Positions 56,993 to 64,000 of a DNA stretch of 64,000 nt are shown in pieces (position 1 is the stretch's first letter; each line of letters begins with the position of its first letter). The stretch lies in the NCBI GenBank assembly GCA_022316685.1, contig JAKJHU010000825.1, positions 1 to 64,000 of the forward strand. The letters run 5' to 3'. Made by a program: the position numbers and the translations under genes. This stretch comes from Progne subis subis. Lineage: Eukaryota; Chordata; Aves; Passeriformes; Hirundinidae. The notes below the pieces were generated by a model. It made no database searches and was not told the origin of the DNA. It saw only the letters and a program-made list of their open reading frames with translations.

Positions 56993-58807
56993 TAAACCCG
57001 CCAGTGATAACAGAACCTAATTTCTCTTTGTGTAAATAACTTGGGTCACTCTCTGATGTCCATCCTCCATCCATGATGTCCATCCATCCATTGTCCATCC
57101 TCCAGTGCATCTTCCAGAACATGGAAGAAATAAACCAGGTGTGAAAAGTGGAGAAGGAAAATGAGCCCTTCCTTTGGGAAGGGAACAGAAGATTCTGCCA
57201 CATCCAGAGGGGAGGAGAAAAAGGAAAAGGGTTTGAGAAGCTGAAGTAGTGGCAGAGGGAGAAGAAATAAGAGGCGAGAGAAATGGTTTGTGGCCATGAA
57301 TTGCAGGGCAGGCAGAGGACACCAGTGACCCAAAGAGTTTGGCACCTCCTTGCCATTAGGCAGCTGATCCCAAAAATTCATCTCTGCCTAAAGGGCATAC
57401 ACAGCCTGGCTCACCCAGCACAGGTGCAGGAGGAGCATGAGGAAAACGGGGGATGGAACTACCTGAGTGTTTGCAGCAGGTTTTGCAGCCTGTGCTCAGC
57501 ACCTTGGTCCTGGTTGCACTGTTCCCAGACACCAACACCATTAGATCAGGAGGGAGCTGATTTAATCAGTTATTAAAATAGTCAAATCATTTGATTTAAA
57601 TGATAAGGACCATTTTAATTTTGCTGCTGCTGCTCAGAAGGCAGAGGATTGGACTGAAGCCGGAGCTTTTGAGGAAAAGCCAGATAGTGACAGGCAGGAC
57701 CAGGGAATGAAAACATGGCACCACCTCCATTTGGGAAGAATTATTTGCCCAGAAGGAGCCCAGCTCCAGAGCAACATCTCTGGAACCTCTTCAACACAAA
57801 TAGTAGGGAGTTCATTCGTACAGCAAAAGATTTTCCTGGCCTCATTTACCCCTCCACATTCACTACACCTCTTCATTTCAAAAGCCACCACGGGAGCACT
57901 CTGCGCCGGAAGGCTCCTGCTTTGCACCAAGATGTTCTCTGTTCTGCTGCTGCTCCGTGCATCTTCTGGCTCCCTACCGCTGAAGGAAAAGAAATCTGTT
58001 TCCAAGACACAAACTGCTTTGTGTAAACCACAGCCACGAGCTGCTGGCTGCGTGCTGTCCCAGCCCAGCGGTGCCTCCTTCCCCAGCACAGAGCTCTCCA
58101 TCAGCGCAGCTCCAGGGGTGTGTTGCTATTAGGTCATGTCACCGGGGACTGGAAAGCACCAGACTGTGCCCCGTGTCTTAAAAATCCAGATGTGTGGTGA
58201 TTATCTCATGATAGCCATCAGAGGTCCTGTTGTGATGATATTTCTAATACTTTAGCCTTCAGGAGTTCTTAGGCTGGGATCAGCCTGTGCTTGGAGCTGG
58301 AGCAAGCTGTGTGCTCAGGTCTGCTGTGTGAAACAGCCACTGAGGTCCTGGTGCTGCCTGCTCCCTGAAAAGATGGAGCTGTTACATTTTCCTGAGTGCA
58401 CATGGTGAAACCAGATCATTTCCAGTTGGGAGGATGGATAGCAACGCTCGAACCACTGATGTCACTAAGTATAGTTGCATGAGATGAAATAAGAATACCC
58501 TTACTGTTAATCACACTCGCCTTTTTATTACCTGATTCCATGGTAATAGGTTGTTATAGTTCTCATGTTCTTTCTGTATGTTGATCATCCTGGGGGCTGC
58601 AGCTGCAGCACGAGTGGAAGCACCCGGGGAAATGACTCACCTCCCTTGGGCCAGACGTGGATTTTGACCCAGCAAACCAGAGGAACACTGACACAAAGGT
58701 GGAGTGTTGTGTTATTCAGGGAACAAAGCATCACAGCAAATGACTCTCTTGAGTTTGGTGTGTTCCTTAATAGACTTGTGAAGTAAGCACGAAGGAAATG
58801 TCCTTAC
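56993..58807. other. Block B counterpart of 16043-17830, unassigned
   Basis: Nothing recognised beyond similarity to block A. Confidence 0.45.
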
Positions 58808-59492
58808 TGTGATAAATGTCCTAAAGTTAATTCATGTTTGGAATATGTTTGTATTGTAATACACCCATATGAAATATAAGTTTTGTATCTACCCAAATAT
58901 GTTACAAGAAAACTGAGATAGAAACCATATGGGGAGGGGTATGAGATACTTCTGCTGACAGCACAGTGCAAGAAAAAGGACACGAGAACTATGTTACGAA
59001 TGATGCCAAAAGGGACACGGGAATGCCTCTGCTGGGAAACCCTGAAAAGAACACAAAAACAACGGAAGAAGGAGATGAGCAGCCCAGGAACCGAATGATC
59101 ACATCAGATCCATATCTCATCCGTCCCCTCCGGACATTATCATATCTATGACACACCTGGGCTTGACGATTAAGACCATTGTCTACACAGGAAAAACTAT
59201 TCAGAACACCCGACCCCGAACATGAATAGTTAATGAAGTCGCCGTGGACGGGGAGAACATCGGAGCCCCGATTTTTCTCAGCGATCCAGTGTATAAAAAG
59301 GGACAGCTTCAAGCCAGAAATGTGAACTTGGGGGGTAACATACTGGCAGAGTGTGTTATCGTGGTTCACCCAGCACCAGTCCCGGGCTCGACGCTGTCCT
59401 TTTAACTGTGGCTGTCCAAGACTGTCATTTTGTCTCTCAAATAAAATTCTAAATTTTGATTTCTAAAAATTTGGTCTATCGTATTTATAACA
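58808..59492 (+). mobile_element. Solo LTR present only in block B
   Basis: TGTGATAAATGTCC to TTTATAACA, 685 bp. It has a GTATAAAAAGGG TATA box near 59291 and AATAAA near 59440. Flanks TTAC and ATAC form a 4-bp target duplication with one change. Block A shows the empty site (CCTTACTGTTTATT near 17844-17858). Confidence 0.9.
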
Positions 59493-59856
59493 ATACTGTT
59501 TATTACAAAAGGTCAAGTGTACAAACACCGGCAGCTGCGGCTGATCTGAAGGATGCTGTGGTTACACCAGGCAGTGCCCCACTCTGCTGCTGGGAGTCTC
59601 TAGCCCCACACAGAGCTTGTTCAGCTTTCAAGAGACAGCAGGAGGCTCCTTTTTTCTTGATGCTTCTTAAAAATCCCTCCCCTCTTCCCACTAAACGTAC
59701 TAGCACTGTTGGATGCAGCTGCCAGCAGCACGATTTCGCCTTCTGCCGAGCTCGCAGGGCCCCGCAGGAGGGACGCCTGTGAGCCCTGCGACTTGCACTC
59801 TTTGCAGTCATGTCCCAGGACACTTCTGGCACTGCTAACACGTTTTCCCTCTGCAG

Positions 59857-59907
59857 TTTGCAGTAATAGCAGCATCCAAGCTCTTGCAAAGGATGGGTTT
59901 AGCCCCG
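59857..59907 (+). other. Candidate 51-base exon (block B copy)
   Basis: Identical in sense and splice signals to 18209-18259. Confidence 0.35.
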
Positions 59908-61149
59908 GTGAGCTTCCAAGGACTCCTCCCTTGAAGCGGCAGATGCATCGGGCTCTGAAGTGTCCCTGTACCCTCCGAGTTTCAGAAGGAGCTTGGAAGA
60001 CAGGCAACCTTCCCCTAACCACCCCAAAGAGCAGAGAAGATGCCCTCCATCCCCCTTTCCCGGAGCTGGGAGGTGGAAAGGAGGAGGCTGGCATGGCAGT
60101 GAAGGGCAGGTTTGTGGCTGTCCCATTTCCAGCAGTTTCTGCCATCCCCCACTGGCCTTGCGGGAGCTCTGCGGCTTCTCCCTGCGAGAACACCCCCTGA
60201 AAAAACCCTCTTCCCCCGTGCAGAACTCAGAAGTAATGCACAATGTCTCCCCTTCCCAGAAAGCAGGCTGTGTGAGTGTGTTTGCACATGTGTGCACGCC
60301 AAGTTTTAGCCCAAGGAGAGTTTTATACCTGACTTACAACCCCCTGAAAGAATTTTATTATGGAAGCAGTGACATAGCTTGATAGTAATGCACACACACC
60401 ACTGCAGTGCCTGGGGTTTACAAGGCTTTGATGAGGTGTGTGTACAGCAGGTGACATCCCCAGCACAGGCAGAGCTGGCAGCACCTGGCTGGGAGCCTTC
60501 CAGCAAGGGGCTGGTGGCCCCAGGGTGTCTGGCAGCGCTCTGGAGGTGGCTCCTCACACAGCAGACCTGGGAAAGGGACAAGGACACGAGTTCAAATAGC
60601 TCACGGTCGGCACGAGTTCCTTCACGTGAGAAATCCTTCTCCTTATTTCTGACGGGCACCAACAAAACCAATTTTGTGGGTGCAGCTATTGATCAGCTTC
60701 AGGTGAGTTCAAGGCAGAACTCCTCCTCCAAGCCCTGGCGAGGATTATCTGCTCTGTAGTGTGCCCACTGGCATCAGAGCCTTGCAGCAGTGCGTTTCTG
60801 CTGCCATGGGCCGTGAAATGAGATGTCCTGGCTGGTGCTGTCGTGTTTGAAGGAGCTGGGACACCTCTGAACAGCCAGGTAACTCTGGAGCATCCCTGGG
60901 GGCCAGGGATTAATTAGAATATAAAATTTCATCAACAATGGTCTTGCATTAATGCTGCTAAGAGGATAAATTCTTCCATTACCCTATGGTTTCTGAGGGT
61001 GCAGTCATGGCTAAGGCTGGGCTGGAGGTAAGAAAGAGAAATTTTGGCCAACTGGTCTCTAATTCATGCGTGGGAGGCATTCAGCACCCAATTTGCTTTG
61101 CAGAAAAAGTAGAGGTGAGGGGCTATTGTAAAAAAAAAGTGTTTGTGCT
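59908..61149. other. Block B counterpart of 18260-19494, unassigned
   Basis: Includes the dead counterpart of the 47-base candidate exon (acceptor AG changed to GG near 60652-60655). Otherwise nothing recognised. Confidence 0.4.
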
Positions 61150-61809
61150 TGTCCTGGTTTGGAGACAAATTTGGGGGAAAACCCCTGTATAGGATCCCTC
61201 TGGGAAGCAAACCCAAGTGGCCCCTCCCTCCAACCAGTCCAAAAAAAAACCTCTTTCAAGTCTTTTCAAGTGGAAAAAACTATTTTACTAAACAAAAAAA
61301 GTGCATACAAGTATAAAGAATGAATAATATGAAACAATAAAACCTCTCCTTCTGAAGTGAGATGGCAAATTGAGAAAGTCCTTGCCGTGGGTGTAGCTCG
61401 GCTCTCTCTCAGTCTCTCCTCAGTCCCAGTCCCTCCGGCGCTGCTGGAAAATGCCGAGCTCCAGGCCCCGGTGGGCCGCAGCTGCAGCCCCCAGTGCTCC
61501 CCTGGGTTTTCTGTCCAGAGCAGGATTAAACAGTTCCAAGAAAAAGGAAAAAAAACAGTCCAAGGACCTTCTCTGCCCTAGCTACCTGAAACTAACTAAA
61601 ACCAAAAAGATCTCTGTCCTGCAGTCTCTCCAAGCCTCCGCCGAACACCCCGTCTGCAGAAGAATGTGGAGGAGTCGGGCAGTTTTCTCAAAACAAACTC
61701 TGCGCTTCTCCTTGCTCTTAGAACCAGTCTTAAAGGCACAGGACTCAATATAGAGCACAAACAGAACAGACGATTGGGGATACAAACATCATAAAGTTAC
61801 CCTAGGACA
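61150..61809 (-). mobile_element. ERVL-family LTR: right border of block B and 3' LTR of ERVL provirus 2
   Basis: 660 bp, minus strand. The left flank GTGCT equals that of the block A right LTR. On its other side the polypurine tract and ERVL internal sequence follow, so here the LTR still belongs to a provirus. Confidence 0.92.
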
Positions 61810-61905
61810 TTCCCCCCCTTATCCCCATATTGTCAATTTACTAAAACTAATATATACTCTAGCTCTACACACACATACATCTATATAAAAAACAATATGC
61901 AATAT

Positions 61906-62561
61906 TGTGGTGGTTTCAGGCAGATTTTGGGAGAAATCCTCCCAAGGGGCCCCCCTCTCCCCTCCCCCAACCGGTTTGGGAAAAAACTTCCTCAGAGAGG
62001 AGTGGAAAAAACCTGTTTATTAAACAGGCAAAGCACTCCCAGCACAATACCCAATGACAAGAGCTTCGTGCCGCTTACGGAGGGATAACAAACTTAAAGA
62101 AAGTCTCTCTTCTTGAAGATTGTCAGTGTGCTCCACCCCTCTCTCTCCGCTGACGTTGGAAAAAAAAAATGTGCAGGGCTGGTCTTGGTGGTCTCGGTGG
62201 GGTGGGTCCCTTGTGGAGGCCCCCCGGTGCTTCCCCAGGTCCTCAGTCCGGAGAGGTTGGAACAGTTCCGAGGAGAGGGCAAAAAAAAGAAAAAAAAGGA
62301 AAGAAAAAAAGGAAAAAAAGAAGAAAGCAAAAAAAGCACAAAGCTTCAGCTATTCTACAGCATCTAACACTATGCTAGCACTAAACTAACTAACTGCCCG
62401 AGAAAAAACAACAGAGCTTCTTCAGTCTCGCCGAGTTCCAGCTCCCCCGCTTCAAGGTCACTCGGATGAGCAGAGTTTTCCTGGGGAAAAACAAACCGCG
62501 CTTGCCCTCCCCCCTGCACCCAACAGACGATTGGGGATAGATACACAGTCACCCCAGGACA
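61906..62561 (-). mobile_element. Solo LTR in tail of ERVL provirus 2, 5-bp target duplication
   Basis: 656 bp, same family and orientation sense as 3545-4175 (minus-strand TGTCCTGGGGTGAC to CCACCACA). A perfect AATAT duplication flanks it (61901-61905 and 62562-62566). The empty site is seen in provirus 1 near 8153-8163. Confidence 0.93.
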
Positions 62562-62622
62562 AATATACAGCTACATACAGTGGCAGTACCATTCAACACA
62601 GAGCGATAATTACACACGGTTT

Positions 62623-63741
62623 TCACTCAACAATCAAATCTCCCTGGGGTACACATCGTGTGGTTCCATCTTTCTGCATTACCCACCATGTGCAGCCTGG
62701 TCCCTGAGCAAAGACGATCCCACGGATGGGATCCTCTGTACTTGAAGCAGAATTGATCCAAACTGTCTTCCCTAACAAACCTCTTACATGTACTACTGGG
62801 ACTTTCTCTCCATCTACTATATGTAGGGGCTCAGATTGGGCAGGGCCTGCTCGGCTGGTGGAACCTCGGGTGTTAACTAACCGGGTGGCCTTTGCTAAAT
62901 TAATCTCCCAGTTCTTGAAAATCCCCCCACCCAGTGCCTTCAAAGTGGTTTTAAGCAGGCCATTGCACCCTTCAACTTTCCCGGCTGCTGGCGCATGATA
63001 AGGAATATGGTACACCCACTCAATGCCATGTTCTCTAGCCCAGGTGTTTATAAGGCTGTTCTTGAAATGAGTTCCATTGTCGGACTCAATCCTCTCAGGG
63101 GTACCATGTCTCCACAGGATTTGCTTTTCAAGGCCCAGGATGGTGTTCCGGGCAGTAGCGTGAGGCACAGGGTAGGTCTCCAACCATCCAGTGGTGGCTT
63201 CCACCATGGTCAGCACATAGCGCTTGCCTTGGCGGGTTTGGGGAAGGGTGATGTAGTCAATCTGCCAGGCTTCCCCGTACTTATATTTGGACCATCGCCC
63301 GCCATACCACAGGGGCTTCACCCGCTTGGCTTGTTTGATGGTAGCACACATCTCACAGTCATGGATAACCTGAGAAATACTGTCCATGGTTAGATCCACC
63401 CCTCGGTCTCGTGCCCACTTATAGGTGGCATCTCTGCCCTGATGGCCTGAGGCATCATGGGCCCATCGAGCTAGGAACAACTCTCCCTTGTGTTGCCAAT
63501 CTAAGTCTATCTTTGACACCTCTATCTTTGCAGCTTGATCTACCTGCCCGTTGTTTCGGTGCTCCTCATTAGCCCGACTCTTGGGGACATGGGCATCTAC
63601 ATGACGGACTTTGACAGGTAGCTTCTCTACCCGAGTGGCAATGTCCTTCCACTCATCTGCAGCCCAGATTGGCTTTCCCCTACACTGCCAATTGGCCTTT
63701 TTCCACTTCTCCAGCCATCCCCACAGAGCATTGGCCACCAT
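62623..63741 (-). CDS. RNase H end and full-length integrase, ERVL provirus 2
   Basis: 372 open codons. RNase H tail, then the His/Cys zinc domain (HDASGHQG, CEMC) and the D, D-35-E core. The residue after the catalytic Glu is Gly where provirus 1 has Arg. The C-terminal domain is complete to the stop at 62623-62625. The integrase frame is intact, but upstream RNase H has a TGA at 63871-63873 (a CpG-type CGA to TGA change). Confidence 0.85.
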   Translation of the reverse strand: MVANALWGWLEKWKKANWQCRGKPIWAADEWKDIATRVEKLPVKVRHVDAHVPKSRANEEHRNNGQVDQAAKIEVSKIDLDWQHKGELFLARWAHDASGHQGRDATYKWARDRGVDLTMDSISQVIHDCEMCATIKQAKRVKPLWYGGRWSKYKYGEAWQIDYITLPQTRQGKRYVLTMVEATTGWLETYPVPHATARNTILGLEKQILWRHGTPERIESDNGTHFKNSLINTWAREHGIEWVYHIPYHAPAAGKVEGCNGLLKTTLKALGGGIFKNWEINLAKATRLVNTRGSTSRAGPAQSEPLHIVDGEKVPVVHVRGLLGKTVWINSASSTEDPIRGIVFAQGPGCTWWVMQKDGTTRCVPQGDLIVE

Positions 63742-64000
63742 CCACGAATCAGTGTAGAGGTAGAGCTTTGGCCACTTCTCTCTTTCAGCAATGTCCAGGG
63801 CCAGTTGAACAGCTTTGAGTTCAGCAAGTTGGCTTGACCCACCTTCTCCTTCAGTGGCTTCTGCAACCTGTCATGTGGGGCTCCATACAGCTGCTTTCCA
63901 CTTCCGGTTCATCCCTACGATGCGGCAGGAACCATCAGTGAAAAGAGCATAGCGTGTTTCTTCTGCTGGCAGTTGCTTGTATGGTGAACCTTATTCGGCA
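63742..64000 (-). pseudogene. RNase H start, ERVL provirus 2
   Basis: Contains YTDSW (near 63745-63760) in the integrase frame and FTDGS near 63930. The TGA at 63871-63873 and the TAA near 63990 interrupt it. It runs off the window towards RT. Confidence 0.8.

Larger units (their letters stand above)
47706..61809. repeat. Block B: direct duplicate of block A (8662-20156)
   Basis: Same orientation, same bounding LTRs, and the same order of gene, satellite, CR1 and unassigned sequence, differing by roughly one or two per cent by eye. It is longer because of one extra exon cassette (about 2.26 kb) and a solo LTR at 58808-59492, partly offset by a shorter satellite. Confidence 0.95.
61810..64000 (-). 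mobile_element. ERVL-like provirus 2, 3' portion, cut by the window edge
   Basis: Homologous to 6720-8661 at roughly 95% by eye. It shares the TAA between RT and RNase H with provirus 1 (here at the window's last bases) but lacks the one-base deletion in integrase and the ERVK LTR. It carries a solo LTR at 61906-62561. Confidence 0.9.

Overview
The window looks like bird nuclear DNA, most likely a songbird. It carries CR1 LINE 3' ends, several avian-type endogenous retrovirus (ERV) LTR families, a C2H2 zinc-finger gene of the KRKVPQ / METREDKSP leader type common in passerines, short introns, GC-rich promoters and many degenerate minisatellites. There is no sign of bacterial, CRISPR or tRNA content. 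Assignment to a chromosome (for example W, or a repeat-rich microchromosome end) cannot be made from the sequence alone.

Layout, left to right. 1-1436: simple repeat, a CpG-rich promoter-like block and a CR1 scrap. 1437-9332: an ERVL-like (class III) provirus on + with broken gag-pro-pol. It contains two younger solo LTRs, and its 5' and 3' LTRs do not match. 9333-20156: 'block A'. It holds a minus-strand multi-exon gene with a signal-peptide exon and repeated phase-1 exons, a satellite of about 1 kb just upstream of that exon, a CR1 end and an inverted LTR closing the block. 20157-27705: left arm of a large inverted repeat, with an ERV LTR, a zinc-finger pseudogene, a RAB4B promoter plus two decayed exons, and minisatellites. 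27705-33205: spacer with a solo LTR, a second putative LTR and an ACTGGGA minisatellite. 33205-40674: right arm, the mirror copy, in which the zinc-finger gene is intact. 40184-47210: a class I (gamma-like) provirus on the minus strand with paired LTRs, PBS, gag, pro, a deleted RT, IN and decayed env. 47706-61809: 'block B', a direct copy of block A with one extra exon cassette, a shorter satellite and one additional solo LTR. 61810-64000: the 3' end of a second ERVL-like provirus on the minus strand, interrupted by another solo LTR and cut by the window edge.

The organising theme is segmental duplication guided or bounded by ERVs. Block A and block B both begin with a + LTR and end with a - LTR of one ERVL family, at the same junctions with unique sequence. 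The inverted-repeat arms break inside or at an ERV LTR. The genes most likely to encode host protein are the zinc-finger gene at 38313-39640 and the modular secreted-protein gene on the minus strand of blocks A and B. The latter is truncated at its 3' end by the same LTR junction in both blocks. I could not assign that modular gene to any family I know; it is the best candidate here for something undescribed.
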